A stretch of 64,000 nucleotides of DNA from Brumimicrobium ulvae (GCF_947504225.1 NZ_CANNGT010000007.1:62001-126000), one strand, 5' to 3'; positions 16,735 to 26,203 are shown, counted from the stretch's first letter. The notes: generated by a model from the letters alone, not told the origin. A program made the numbers and translations.

Positions 16735-19700
16735 TTAAGCTTTCTCAATTTGATCAGCGTTGTCTTCAGGCTTATTCTTTTTCAATAAGTCTGCGACGAT
16801 TGGAGTTGCAATACATACAGAAGAATAAGTACCTACAATCACACCTACCATCAAGGCAAATACGAATCCTTTAATTGCTCCACCATCGAAGATGAAGATG
16901 GTTAACAATACAATAAAGGTAGACAATGAAGTATTCACAGTACGTCCTAATGTAGAGTTAATTGCATCATTAATAACTTCATTTTGTGTTTTTCTACGGT
17001 ATTTATTCAAGAACTCACGAATTCTATCGAATACAACAACCGTATCGTTAATAGAATAACCAACAACAGTTAGAATCGCAGCAATAAACGCTTGGTCAAC
17101 CTCCATATTGAAAGGAAGGACACCATGCAGTAATGCAAACAACCCAAGTACAATTGCAACGTCGTGCATCATCGCGATAATAGCACCTAAACCATATTGC
17201 CATTTACCGAATCTGATTAAGATGTAAACGAAGATGATGATTAATGACAAGACAATTGCAATAGTAGAAGATCTTTGTAGTTCCTCAGAAACTGTTGGTG
17301 AAACCGAACGGCTATTTTCGATTGTCGCTACACCAAATTGGTCTTCAACTCCTGAAAGTGCTTTTAGTAAGTCTTTTCTTACTGTAGCTTCAGAGTTGGG
17401 CACATTTTGCAAATAATCTGTTGCGATTTCTACACGGTATTCAGAGTTTCTTACTTTCACCTCAACAGAAGCACTTGAATTATCAACCACCAATGCATCA
17501 CGCAATATATCGGTTAAAGTCTCAACATCTTGCCCAACTGGTTTATCAAATACAGTTTCGTACGTTCTACCCCCAGCGAATTCAACTGACGGTTTCAGAC
17601 CACGAACAGAAATTGCGATAATTCCTCCAAGGACTAAAATACTTGATAAGATATAGAACTTCTTACGGTTCTTAATGAATTTAATATTGATGTTAGTAAA
17701 TGCATTCTTTGTCATTGGCGTAGAGAACGCAAATCCTTTGTTTCTTGAAATTTGAGATTCAAAAATCAAACGCGTAATAACAACAGCAGCAAATACAGAA
17801 GTAAAGATACCGATGATTAAAGTGGTTGCGAAACTTTCGATTGGACCAGTTCCGAATGTTTTCAAAACAATAGCCACCAATAAAGTGGTAACGTTAGCAT
17901 CGATAATAGAAGACAATGCATTTGCATAACCGTCTTTAATGGCCAACTTCATTCCTTTACCTTCTCTAATTTCTTCACGAACACGTTCAAAGATAAGTAC
18001 GTTGGCATCCACCGACATACCAATGGTCAGAACGATACCTGCAATACCAGCTAGGGTTAATACAGCTCCAAAAGCAGCCAAGAAACCAACAATAAGCACG
18101 ATATTCATAATCAATGCGATATCAGCAACAAGTCCAGCGCGTCCGTAATAGAACACCATATAAATCAATACCAATCCAAGTGCAAAGGCGAAAGAGATTA
18201 ATCCTGAACGAGAGTTTTCAGCACCAATCGTTGGTCCTACAACAGCCTCATCAACAATAACACATGGCGCTGGAAGTGCACCTGCATTCAATAAGTTTGT
18301 TAGGTTTTGTGCTTCAGCAACTGTAAAGCTACCAGAAATCAATGTATTTCCACCTGTAATAGCACCTTGAATAACTGGAGCGCTATATACTTTATTGTCC
18401 ATTGTAATTGCAATAAAGTTACCCACGTTTTCTGAGGTCATTTTCGCCCACTCTTCAGCACCACGATCACTCATTTCAATACTTACTCCACGTCCTGATT
18501 GATCTGGATCAATCGACAAACGAGCATTTTCAATATCAGTACCTCCTACTCTTGCTTTTAAATCCTCAGGGATTTTCATTGCGTATAAAGCATAGTACAA
18601 AGTATCTTTTATTCCAACATTCTCATTTTTAGCTCCCCAAAGGAATCTGATGTTTTCCATCATCATCTCTTCAGTCTTCTCATTTAAGATTGTATTTACT
18701 TTTGCAGTATCATTTGCCTTGGCATATCCAAGAAGTGGACTATCCATAAAACGTCCTTCTTCGTCTAAAGCAACTTGGAACATACGTCCAAATGAAGAGA
18801 GTTTTACTGTTGTATCAGTAGCTTCTTCATCTTTCATCGTTAGTTCGTCTTCTAAAGACATCGTTGTTGAATCAGCCGCTTCAGTTTCTGTTACTTCTGC
18901 TGTATCAGTTGAATCAGACTCATCCTTAAACAAATCATCAAATTCAGAATCGCTTACTTCATCAGAACGTTCAACCAATAATTCATTAAACAACCCTCCT
19001 AATTCAAAACCTTTGTATGCAAGGTAGAATTCAAGGTTTGCAGTACTTTGCAAACGCTGTCTAACAGTTGCTTGATCTTTTACACCAGGCAACTCAATGT
19101 ATAAACGATTCGCGTTATTGTCTTTTGTAATGTTTGGTTGCGCAACACCGAATTGGTTAATACGATTTTCCATAATCGTTTCAACACCATCCAATGCTCC
19201 TTCTGAAAGTCCTTTCAAGTAAGCTTTCGTTTCTTCGTCAGTTGCTTTGTTTGAAATTTTAGATACTACCTCGTCAGTTGAAAACTCACGAATCAACAAT
19301 CTTTCAGGAAACATCTCTTGGTGTTTCGCCACAAACAAGTCGATAAAATCTCCACCAAGCGAATTGTATTCTTCTAATGCGCTTTCATAAGGCTTTAGGA
19401 AATGTAAATCTCTAGGATTTAACGCTGCGTTTTTCACTAAGTCAGACATAGACAACTCAAGTGTTACAGACATTCCTCCTTCAAGGTCAAGCCCTAAAGA
19501 AACACTTTTGTCTTTTACTTCGTTGTAAGTATTTCCTAAGAAAACAACTTCGTCATTTTTTTCTTTTAAAAGTTCATTGATAAAAGCAGCTTTTGCTAAA
19601 TCGTAAGCTTCTCTATCAGTATCGAAGTTCACATAAGTTCCGTTAGGAAGCTTTGCAGAATCTCCTTCTACAGTATTTGCTTTCAACTCTTCTACTTTTT

Positions 19701-19821
19701 CAATAGCCAGCTGATCAGCTTCTTTTTCAATACCGCTTCCGATGAAAGAAAATGAAATTTGATATAAACTTACTACCAAAAGTAAGATGGTGAAAAACCA
19801 AAAAAATCCTTTATTACGCAT
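16735..19821 (-). CDS. secDF: Fused protein translocase subunit SecDF
   Basis: Inner-membrane RND-type component that uses the proton gradient to pull proteins through SecYEG. 1028 residues: SecD and SecF fused in one chain, the normal Bacteroidota form. N-terminal membrane helix (about 7-26); SecD periplasmic P1 region including the LGLDLEGGMSVTLEL block and the MENRINQFGVAQPNI block; SecD membrane bundle about 545-695 (GMSVDANVLIFERVREE); SecF begins about 720 with FYILSSILVLGGII and ends with the VGYSINDTVVVFDRIREF block. An acidic Ser/Thr/Asp/Glu-rich insert lies at about 285-345 within P1. It starts at ATG 19821 behind a full promoter and ends before a terminator, so it is monocistronic. 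Confidence 0.97.
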   Translation of the reverse strand: MRNKGFFWFFTILLLVVSLYQISFSFIGSGIEKEADQLAIEKVEELKANTVEGDSAKLPNGTYVNFDTDREAYDLAKAAFINELLKEKNDEVVFLGNTYNEVKDKSVSLGLDLEGGMSVTLELSMSDLVKNAALNPRDLHFLKPYESALEEYNSLGGDFIDLFVAKHQEMFPERLLIREFSTDEVVSKISNKATDEETKAYLKGLSEGALDGVETIMENRINQFGVAQPNITKDNNANRLYIELPGVKDQATVRQRLQSTANLEFYLAYKGFELGGLFNELLVERSDEVSDSEFDDLFKDESDSTDTAEVTETEAADSTTMSLEDELTMKDEEATDTTVKLSSFGRMFQVALDEEGRFMDSPLLGYAKANDTAKVNTILNEKTEEMMMENIRFLWGAKNENVGIKDTLYYALYAMKIPEDLKARVGGTDIENARLSIDPDQSGRGVSIEMSDRGAEEWAKMTSENVGNFIAITMDNKVYSAPVIQGAITGGNTLISGSFTVAEAQNLTNLLNAGALPAPCVIVDEAVVGPTIGAENSRSGLISFAFALGLVLIYMVFYYGRAGLVADIALIMNIVLIVGFLAAFGAVLTLAGIAGIVLTIGMSVDANVLIFERVREEIREGKGMKLAIKDGYANALSSIIDANVTTLLVAIVLKTFGTGPIESFATTLIIGIFTSVFAAVVITRLIFESQISRNKGFAFSTPMTKNAFTNINIKFIKNRKKFYILSSILVLGGIIAISVRGLKPSVEFAGGRTYETVFDKPVGQDVETLTDILRDALVVDNSSASVEVKVRNSEYRVEIATDYLQNVPNSEATVRKDLLKALSGVEDQFGVATIENSRSVSPTVSEELQRSSTIAIVLSLIIIFVYILIRFGKWQYGLGAIIAMMHDVAIVLGLFALLHGVLPFNMEVDQAFIAAILTVVGYSINDTVVVFDRIREFLNKYRRKTQNEVINDAINSTLGRTVNTSLSTFIVLLTIFIFDGGAIKGFVFALMVGVIVGTYSSVCIATPIVADLLKKNKPEDNADQIEKA

Positions 19822-19853
19822 AGTTAAAGTGTCGTTTGTTATTTAATAGCTGG

Positions 19854-19884
19854 CAAATATAGAATTATCATTTATTAAACACAA
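19854..19884 (-). promoter_or_regulatory. Promoter of secDF
   Basis: Minus strand: -33 TTG at 19884-19882, 20-bp spacer, -7 TATATTTG at 19861-19854, the Bacteroidota vegetative consensus. The box is 32 bp from the start codon. Confidence 0.75.
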
Positions 19885-20029
19885 CCTAAAGTCAAGTTGT
19901 TATTCATTTTTTTTTAACCATTTTTAAAATACGGTGAAAGCGCTACTCTTTTTACTGTCAATATGTGACCTAATTGACTTAAAATTTGACAGTAGTGTAT
20001 ATTTCTCTCATATATTGATGAGTTATTAC

Positions 20030-20037
20030 TACTTTTG
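20030..20037 (+). promoter_or_regulatory. -7 box of the S46 peptidase gene
   Basis: TACTTTTG matches TAnnTTTG; no TTG is present at the usual distance, so only the -7 element is supported. It is 63 bp before the ATG. Confidence 0.45.
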
Positions 20038-20100
20038 TGCTCAATTATCATTAAAAATGATGATCAAACCATAATTTAAAATTAACGTTAAACATAAAGT

Positions 20101-22257
20101 ATGAAAAAACAGACCGTTGCATTTTTATTTTTGTTCACCGTTCTTTTCTCTGGCTTCTCTAGAGCAGACGAAGGAATGTGGCTACCTTTTTTATTGGGTA
20201 GAAATTATGAAGACATGAAAAAAAATGGGTTGAACTTAACCCAAGAAGAAATTTACAGTATTAACAACTCTTCTCTTAAAGACGCAATTGTATCTTTTGG
20301 AGGTTTCTGTACAGCTGAAGTGATTTCTAAGAAAGGACTTTTGTTGACTAACCATCACTGTGGTTATGATGCTATTGCTGAAGCATCAACTGCCGAGAAC
20401 AACCATTTAGACGATGGTTTTTGGGCTAAGTCACACGCAGAAGAAATTGCCATTCCAGGACTTACTGCAACATTTGTTGTTTCCATTGCAGATGTAACTG
20501 AGCAAATTACGAAGAACCTAACAGACGACATGTCTGAGGAGGAGCGCGCAATGAAAATTAAAGAAATCTCTGATCAGTTGACTTCTGAAGCACTTGGTGA
20601 TTCAAAAAACAAAGCTTTTGTTCGTGATTTCTTTGAAGGAAACGAATTTTACTTATTCATTACTAAAACATACCAAGATGTTCGTTTAGCTGGGACTCCA
20701 CCGGAATCAATAGGAAAATTCGGACATGACTCTGACAACTGGATTTATCCACGTCACACTGGGGACTTTGCCTTGTTTAGAATTTATGCTGGAGCAGACA
20801 ACGCACCTGCACCGTACAGCGCAGACAACAAACCATTTACACCGAAACACTCACTTCCAGTATCAATTAAAGGATATAAAGAAGGAGACTTTGCAATGGT
20901 ATTTGGTTTCCCAGGTTCTACAGACCGCTACCTTTCCTCTTTTGGTGTTGAACAAGCAGTTAATCTTGAACAACCAAAACGTGTTGAAATCCGTAAGGTG
21001 AAGCTAGACATCATGAAAAAATACATGAATGAAAGCACAACGATTCGTCTAAAATACGCTTCAAAACATGCGCAAGTTGCCAATTACTGGAAATATTTCA
21101 TTGGTCAATCTGAACAATTAAAAAACAACAAGGTAGCCGATAAAAAACGTGCTTTAGAAGCTCGATTCAACGCTTTCGCTGAAGAAAATCCAGAATATGC
21201 TGATGTGATGAGTACTATTGAAAAGACCTACAAGTTGACTGACAAAAGTGTTTATCTTGATGTTTATCAAAGTGAATTTATTTACTCTGTAGACCTCAAC
21301 CTCAATGTGTTCCGCTTCTCTTTTATTGAACAATATGAAGAGCAAGGAATGGGAATGTTGGCATACAACAACTTTAAAGAGCGTATGTTTGAGTTTTTTG
21401 AAGCAGCAAACATGGACATTGAGTTTGAAACCCTTGAAGCTGTATTGAAAATGTACTATAATGACATTCCAGCTGAAATGTTACCAAGCTTAGTTAAAGA
21501 AGCGGGTGACAAAGGACAATTGAGTAAGTTGGTTCAAAAAGCAAGAAAGAAATCAATTTTTTCTTCTCACGAAAAGTTCATGAAATTTGATGCATTAGTT
21601 CAGAAATACGATGAGAAATCAAAAGGTTTCCCACTGAAGCAACTAGAAAAAGATCCACTTTACCAATTGATTGTTGCGATTGATGAAGCCTATGGAAAAG
21701 TAACTGAAGAAGAAGAATATATTCAAGCGATGAATGATATTCAACGTGCCAACAGATTGTTTGTAAAAGGATATAGAGAAATGGACAAGGACAAAACATT
21801 CTATCCTAATGCCAACAGTACATTGCGTTTAACTTATGGTTCTATTCTTCCATATTCTCCAAAAGAAGGTGTTAAATATGACATTTATACCACTTTAGAA
21901 GAAGGGTTGAAAAAAGAGGATCCAAACAACCCAGAGTTCCATGTACCAGAAAAACTAAAAGAATTGTTCAAGAACAAAGATTTTGGTCGTTATGCAAATG
22001 AAAAAGGCGAAATGGTGGTGAACTTTATCAGTAACAATGATATTACGGGAGGTAACTCTGGTTCTCCAGTGATTAACGCAGATGGTCACCTTATCGGTAC
22101 TGCATTTGATGGAAACTGGGAAGCAATGTCTGGAGACATCTTCTTTGAAAAAGACATCCAACGTACAATTTCTTGTGATATTCGCTATGTTTTATTCATT
22201 ATAGAAAAATATGGAGAAGCACACAACTTAATTGAAGAAATGGAAATTATTGAATAA
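20101..22257 (+). CDS. S46 family dipeptidyl peptidase (DPP7-like)
   Basis: Secreted or periplasmic serine exopeptidase of 718 residues, the usual S46 length. Signal peptide about 1-22. Chymotrypsin-like catalytic triad split by a helical domain: His86 in TNHHCGY, Asp222 in HTGDFALF, Ser653 in GGNSGSPV. In the family, the residue 18 positions after the catalytic Ser sets specificity (Gly in DPP7, Arg in the Asp/Glu-specific DPP11); here it is Gly671 in AFDGNWEA, which favours a DPP7-like preference for hydrophobic P1 residues. That is inference; neighbouring NWEAMSGD is shared with DPP11-like proteins. With the S9B peptidase upstream it gives a peptide-scavenging capacity. Confidence 0.93.
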   Translation: MKKQTVAFLFLFTVLFSGFSRADEGMWLPFLLGRNYEDMKKNGLNLTQEEIYSINNSSLKDAIVSFGGFCTAEVISKKGLLLTNHHCGYDAIAEASTAENNHLDDGFWAKSHAEEIAIPGLTATFVVSIADVTEQITKNLTDDMSEEERAMKIKEISDQLTSEALGDSKNKAFVRDFFEGNEFYLFITKTYQDVRLAGTPPESIGKFGHDSDNWIYPRHTGDFALFRIYAGADNAPAPYSADNKPFTPKHSLPVSIKGYKEGDFAMVFGFPGSTDRYLSSFGVEQAVNLEQPKRVEIRKVKLDIMKKYMNESTTIRLKYASKHAQVANYWKYFIGQSEQLKNNKVADKKRALEARFNAFAEENPEYADVMSTIEKTYKLTDKSVYLDVYQSEFIYSVDLNLNVFRFSFIEQYEEQGMGMLAYNNFKERMFEFFEAANMDIEFETLEAVLKMYYNDIPAEMLPSLVKEAGDKGQLSKLVQKARKKSIFSSHEKFMKFDALVQKYDEKSKGFPLKQLEKDPLYQLIVAIDEAYGKVTEEEEYIQAMNDIQRANRLFVKGYREMDKDKTFYPNANSTLRLTYGSILPYSPKEGVKYDIYTTLEEGLKKEDPNNPEFHVPEKLKELFKNKDFGRYANEKGEMVVNFISNNDITGGNSGSPVINADGHLIGTAFDGNWEAMSGDIFFEKDIQRTISCDIRYVLFIIEKYGEAHNLIEEMEIIE

Positions 22258-22278
22258 TTAAGTTTCCTAAAAGAAAAT

Positions 22279-22313
22279 AAAAGCCCTGATTGTAGAATCG
22301 GGGCTTTTTTTTT
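22279..22313. terminator. Terminator between the convergent S46 and barrel-protein genes
   Basis: AAAAGCCCTGATT and AATCGGGGCTTTT arms around GTAG, followed by a long T-run on the plus strand; a shorter T-rich tail on the minus strand allows bidirectional use. Confidence 0.9.
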
Positions 22314-22317
22314 GGCA

Positions 22318-23001
22318 TTATTTATTCCTCAATCTAAACTTTAAACCTAAACCTATTGTCAGGCTAAAACTACTGACTGTACTCAATTGATCTGGTTTAC
22401 TTTTAGTATACTTCCTCTCGTTAATTTGGTTCAGAATCAATTCAGGTGTGATGTAAAAGAAGTCACGTCCCAATTCAAACTCAGGTCCTACATGCAAACC
22501 AAAAAGAAAAACGCTTTTCGGTGCTTCTTTCCACGACTCAAGAGTATAGAATTCATTATTATAATCTACATAACCTCCGTTCCACCTGCTTGCGTTGAAA
22601 ACAATACCTTGAGAAAGTCCAACTGAAATTCGAAATCTATCCTCTCCAAATACAAGAGATTGTTTCAAGCCAGGACCTATTGAAAATGCATCTGAATCTA
22701 TCGTTTGAATTTGAATTCTTAAATCGTATTGGATAGCCATTGTCTTGTTGAGCATTGGTTCAATAAAAAATCCAGCCGAAGAGTAATAGTTTGGACCAAG
22801 GGCTTGAAGTACAAATCCTCGATTGGTTACAGAAGTTTGATTCTCTTTCATAGGAATAGGCTCCTCATTTACACCCAACATTCTACTGAATTTTGTTTCA
22901 TTCCAACTCAAATCATCCTCAGCAACGCTCTTATCTTCTTGTCCAATTGAGATTGAACACAAAAGTAAAAAGCAAGACAATAGTAGTTTGTTTTTTCTCA
23001 T
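22318..23001 (-). CDS. Predicted outer-membrane beta-barrel protein, function unknown
   Basis: 227 residues with a clear signal peptide (about 1-20, ending SISIG-QE). The remainder is a series of alternating amphipathic strands with aromatic girdles (for example GFVLQALGPNYYSSAGFFIEP, RFRISVGLSQGIVF, VFLFGLHVGPEFELG) and ends FSLTIGLGLKFRLRNK, a typical barrel closing strand. I do not recognise a named family; the size would fit an 8- to 10-stranded barrel of the PorT-like kind. It is transcribed toward the S46 gene and is divergent from the riboswitch/nrd operon, so context gives no function. Confidence 0.65.
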   Translation of the reverse strand: MRKNKLLLSCFLLLCSISIGQEDKSVAEDDLSWNETKFSRMLGVNEEPIPMKENQTSVTNRGFVLQALGPNYYSSAGFFIEPMLNKTMAIQYDLRIQIQTIDSDAFSIGPGLKQSLVFGEDRFRISVGLSQGIVFNASRWNGGYVDYNNEFYTLESWKEAPKSVFLFGLHVGPEFELGRDFFYITPELILNQINERKYTKSKPDQLSTVSSFSLTIGLGLKFRLRNK

Positions 23002-23210
23002 AAGTTGTTTGATTAAAATCGTTTTACAAAACCAAATTACACTAATATCCTGTATAAAAAGAATTGTTGGTTATCGAATTTATAAAATCTCATTTTGCAA
23101 GCAGGTAAAAAAGTTTTCCAGAGCTAAATAATTCTTCAGACAAATCAATGTCAGCTTCAAGTTCAAGGCTTATCAACAAATTTTGTTTATAACTAAAGTT
23201 TTATTGAAAG

Positions 23211-23240
23211 TTGAATCTTGGAATTCTTCATCTATCTTTG
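23211..23240 (+). promoter_or_regulatory. Promoter of the riboswitch-nrdBA transcript
   Basis: TTG at 23211-23213, 19-bp spacer, TATCTTTG at 23233-23240, an exact Bacteroidota promoter. Predicted start of transcription near 23245, just upstream of the cobalamin aptamer. Confidence 0.75.
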
Positions 23241-23249
23241 ACAAAAATC

Positions 23250-23380
23250 CATTTGTTAGGACATATTGACAATGTCAAACCGATGAATATCGGATGAAAA
23301 AATGGGGGAATCATGTTCAATTCATGAGCTGTTGCGCAACTGTAATTGGTCAATAAAACCATAAGCCAGGTCACCCATAT
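23250..23380 (+). promoter_or_regulatory. Cobalamin riboswitch aptamer
   Basis: Carries conserved landmarks of the AdoCbl riboswitch in the right order: GGGGAATCATG near 23304-23314, GAGCTGTTGCGCAACTGTAA (core GCGCAACTGTAA at 23334-23345) and the B12-box-like AAGCCAGGTCACCC at 23363-23376. It lies wholly in the 5' UTR of nrdB. Family knowledge: cobalamin binding normally shuts off the downstream genes. An Infernal search with the Cobalamin model would settle the boundaries, which are approximate. Confidence 0.85.
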
Positions 23381-23424
23381 CTTAACAAAATGAATTTTGT
23401 TTTCGCATAAAAAACAAGGTTCTG

Positions 23425-23462
23425 AAGTAAGTGTTTTACACCTGCTTTCCTCCTCTTTTTTT
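23425..23462 (+). terminator. Candidate expression-platform terminator of the riboswitch
   Basis: AAGTAAGTGT (23425-23434) pairs with ACACCTGCTT (23438-23447) with one mismatch and one wobble, and a T-run follows at 23456-23462 after a pyrimidine-rich spacer. A smaller AACAAAA/TTTTGTT hairpin lies at 23384-23401. Which one switches with the aptamer is inference. Confidence 0.45.
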
Positions 23463-23497
23463 ATGCCATTGTTTAACTTATTTAAAAACTATTTACA

Positions 23498-24472
23498 ATG
23501 GGCATTTTCGACAAACGCATCAATTACAAGCCATTTGAATATCCAGAAGTTTTGGATTTCATTGACAACATCAACAGAACATTTTGGGTACATTCTGAAG
23601 TTGATTTCACGGCAGACACACAAGACTTTCATTCACTTCTCAATGAAAAGGAAAAACAAGCCATTAAAAAGAGTTTACTCTCCATTGCGCAGATTGAAGT
23701 GGCCGTAAAATCTTTTTGGGGGAATCTTTACAACCACATGCCAAAGCCTGAGTTCAATGGTCTTGGTAGTACATTTGCCGAATGTGAATTCCGTCACTCT
23801 GAAGCTTATTCACGACTACTGTCTGTACTTGGCTACGATGATGATTTTGAGCACATCATTGAAGTTCCTGCAATCAAAAAAAGGTTAGACTATTTAGAAG
23901 AGGCACTTCAACACACAAAATCTGATGACAACAAAAAGTATGTTTTTTCACTGATTTTATTTTCTATTCTGATTGAAAACGTGTCATTGTTTAGTCAATT
24001 CGCTATTGTTTTGTCTTTCACTCGATTCAAAGGGCTGATGAAAAATGTAAGCAACATCATTTCATGGACATCAATTGACGAGCAAGTTCATGCCAGTGCG
24101 GGAGTTTTCATAGTCAACAAGATCAAAGAAGAATACCCAGAGTTCTTCGACGCAGAATCGAAAGAGGAAATCAAACGCCTTGTCGAGCATTCTATCAGCG
24201 TGGAATCTGAAATATTGGATTGGATTTTTGAAGATGGAGAGATCGAAACCATCAGTAAAGAAAACTTACTGCACTTTATGAAATTTAGAGTTGATGAAAG
24301 TTTAGAAGAAATAGGATTGAGTAAAATCTATCATATTTCAACAGAACAATATCAACCTATGGCGTGGTTTGAAGAAGAAATCTTCGCGAATTCATTAGAT
24401 GACTTCTTTGCTAAACGTCCAACAGAATATACAAAACACGATAAAAGTATAAGTGCAGCAGACTTGTTCTAA
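23498..24472 (+). CDS. nrdB: Class I ribonucleotide reductase small subunit NrdB
   Basis: Radical-generating beta subunit for reduction of ribonucleotides to deoxyribonucleotides. 324 residues, ferritin-like fold. Di-metal ligands fit the pattern Glu67, Glu97 and His100 (AECEFRH), Glu160 (LIENVSLF), Glu195 and His198 (DEQVHAS). Tyr104 sits four residues after His100, the place of the radical tyrosine, so a tyrosyl-radical mechanism is expected. No N-terminal ATP-cone is present, unlike the NrdB of some other Flavobacteriia. The acidic C-terminus ending ADLF would bind NrdA. It is the first gene of the operon, in the order nrdB-nrdA, under a cobalamin riboswitch. Confidence 0.95.
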   Translation: MGIFDKRINYKPFEYPEVLDFIDNINRTFWVHSEVDFTADTQDFHSLLNEKEKQAIKKSLLSIAQIEVAVKSFWGNLYNHMPKPEFNGLGSTFAECEFRHSEAYSRLLSVLGYDDDFEHIIEVPAIKKRLDYLEEALQHTKSDDNKKYVFSLILFSILIENVSLFSQFAIVLSFTRFKGLMKNVSNIISWTSIDEQVHASAGVFIVNKIKEEYPEFFDAESKEEIKRLVEHSISVESEILDWIFEDGEIETISKENLLHFMKFRVDESLEEIGLSKIYHISTEQYQPMAWFEEEIFANSLDDFFAKRPTEYTKHDKSISAADLF

Positions 24473-24535
24473 AGAATCAACACATGATTATTTAGCAGTC
24501 TATTACAGAATACATAACAACCCTAAACAAAAGAA

Positions 24536-26185
24536 ATGGAAAAATTATGGTGGCTCAATGATGAAAGTGAGCAAATTCTCAACCGAGGTTATTTATTAAA
24601 AGGAGAAACCGTTAAAGGAGCTATCGAACGTGTAGCCAATGCTGCAAGTAAAAGATTATACAAACCAGAATTGAAAGAACCTTTCATCGAATTGATTGAA
24701 AAAGGATGGATGAGTTTAAGTTCTCCAATTTGGGCCAACATGGGAACAGAACGAGGACTTCCAATCTCATGCTTCAACGTTCACGTCCCCGATTATATTG
24801 AAGGAATTACCCACAAATTGGGTGAAGTCATCATGCAAACCAAAATTGGTGGTGGAACCTCTGGTTATTTCGGTGAATTAAGAGGTCGTGGAAGTGCAGT
24901 TACCGACAATGGACAAAGTAGTGGTGCCGTTTCTTTCATGAAGCTGTTTGACACCGCTATGGACACAATTTCTCAAGGTGGAGTTCGTCGTGGTGCTTTT
25001 GCAGCATACCTTGATATTGACCATCCGGACATTAAAGAATTTCTTAAAATAAAGGACATCGGAAGTCCATTGCAAAACCTTTTCTCAGGAGTTTGCGTGC
25101 CAGATTATTGGATGCATGAAATGATTGAAGGGGACATGGAAAAACGTGAGATTTGGGCCAAAGTACTAGAATCTCGTCAGCAAAAAGGATTGCCTTATTT
25201 GTTCTTCACCGACAACGTAAACAAGAACAAACCTCAAGTTTACAAGGATAAAAGCATGAGCATTAATGCCAGTAATTTATGCTCTGAAATCATGTTGCCT
25301 TCAAACTTTGACGAATCATTTATTTGTTGTCTATCTTCAATGAACCTGGAACTATACGATGAATGGAAAGACACCAATGCGGTACAATTGGCTATTTATT
25401 TTTTAGATGCTGTTCTTCAAGAGTTCATTGCAAAAACGGAGGACAACTACTATTTAAAATCGGCCAACAACTTTGCAAAACGTCACCGTGCACTTGGTTT
25501 AGGAGTTATGGGATGGCATTCTTACCTTCAAAAAAACATGATTCCATTTGAAGGAATGCAAGCCAAGCAATTGACCAGTATCATTTTTGCGAACATCAAG
25601 GATCAGGCTGAATCAGCTTCTAGAGAATTGGCAAACATTTATGGAGAGCCAGAACTACTCAAGGAATATGGAATGCGCAACACAACACTTTTAGCCATCG
25701 CTCCAACCACCTCATCTTCAGCAATATTAGGACAAACCTCACCAGGAATCGAGCCTTTTAGTAGTAACTACTATAAAGCTGGATTGGCCAAAGGAAATTT
25801 TGTCCGAAAGAATAAATACCTCAGGCAATTACTGGAGGACAAAGGACTTGACAATGAAGAAACATGGAGAAGTATCATGTTGAATCAAGGAAGTGTTCAA
25901 CACATGGAGGAGTTGACAGAAGAGGAAAAAGCGGTCTTCAAAACTTTTAAAGAAATCAGTCAATTGGAAATCATTCAACAAGCCTCGATTCGACAAAAGT
26001 TTATTGATCAATCACAAAGTTTAAATTTAAACATTCCCTCTAACCTACCGGTAAAAGACATCAATGCTTTAATTATTGAATCTTGGAAATTAGGCGTTAA
26101 AACGCTTTATTATCAAAGAAGTCAAAGTGTTGGAAAAGAATTCGTAGTTCAGAACCTTGTTCAGTGTGTAAGTTGCGAAGGATAA
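24536..26185 (+). CDS. nrdA: Class I ribonucleotide reductase large subunit NrdA, short form without ATP-cone
   Basis: Catalytic alpha subunit. Only 549 residues against about 760 for E. coli NrdA: there is no N-terminal ATP-cone and the barrel begins almost at once (residues about 60 on). The redox and radical cysteines are in place: Cys79 in PISCFNV, thiyl Cys249 in NASNLCSE (with Asn247 and Glu251), Cys264/265 in FICCLSS. The radical-transfer tyrosine pair is in TLYYQRSQ, and the C-terminus CVSCEG supplies the swinging CxxC. It starts 63 bp after nrdB. Without a cone in either subunit, dATP overall-activity control is presumably lost and expression control by B12 may matter more. Confidence 0.95.
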   Translation: MEKLWWLNDESEQILNRGYLLKGETVKGAIERVANAASKRLYKPELKEPFIELIEKGWMSLSSPIWANMGTERGLPISCFNVHVPDYIEGITHKLGEVIMQTKIGGGTSGYFGELRGRGSAVTDNGQSSGAVSFMKLFDTAMDTISQGGVRRGAFAAYLDIDHPDIKEFLKIKDIGSPLQNLFSGVCVPDYWMHEMIEGDMEKREIWAKVLESRQQKGLPYLFFTDNVNKNKPQVYKDKSMSINASNLCSEIMLPSNFDESFICCLSSMNLELYDEWKDTNAVQLAIYFLDAVLQEFIAKTEDNYYLKSANNFAKRHRALGLGVMGWHSYLQKNMIPFEGMQAKQLTSIIFANIKDQAESASRELANIYGEPELLKEYGMRNTTLLAIAPTTSSSAILGQTSPGIEPFSSNYYKAGLAKGNFVRKNKYLRQLLEDKGLDNEETWRSIMLNQGSVQHMEELTEEEKAVFKTFKEISQLEIIQQASIRQKFIDQSQSLNLNIPSNLPVKDINALIIESWKLGVKTLYYQRSQSVGKEFVVQNLVQCVSCEG

Positions 26186-26203
26186 ATTTAATAACGAATG
26201 ATC

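Noticed and set aside
18650-19027. 125-codon plus-strand ORF
   Set aside because: Exact antisense of the acidic Ser/Asp/Glu-rich insert of SecDF; low complexity explains the absence of stops.
23397-23708. 103-codon ORF overlapping the riboswitch platform and nrdB start
   Set aside because: Out of frame with nrdB and shares no family signal; NrdB clearly starts at 23498.
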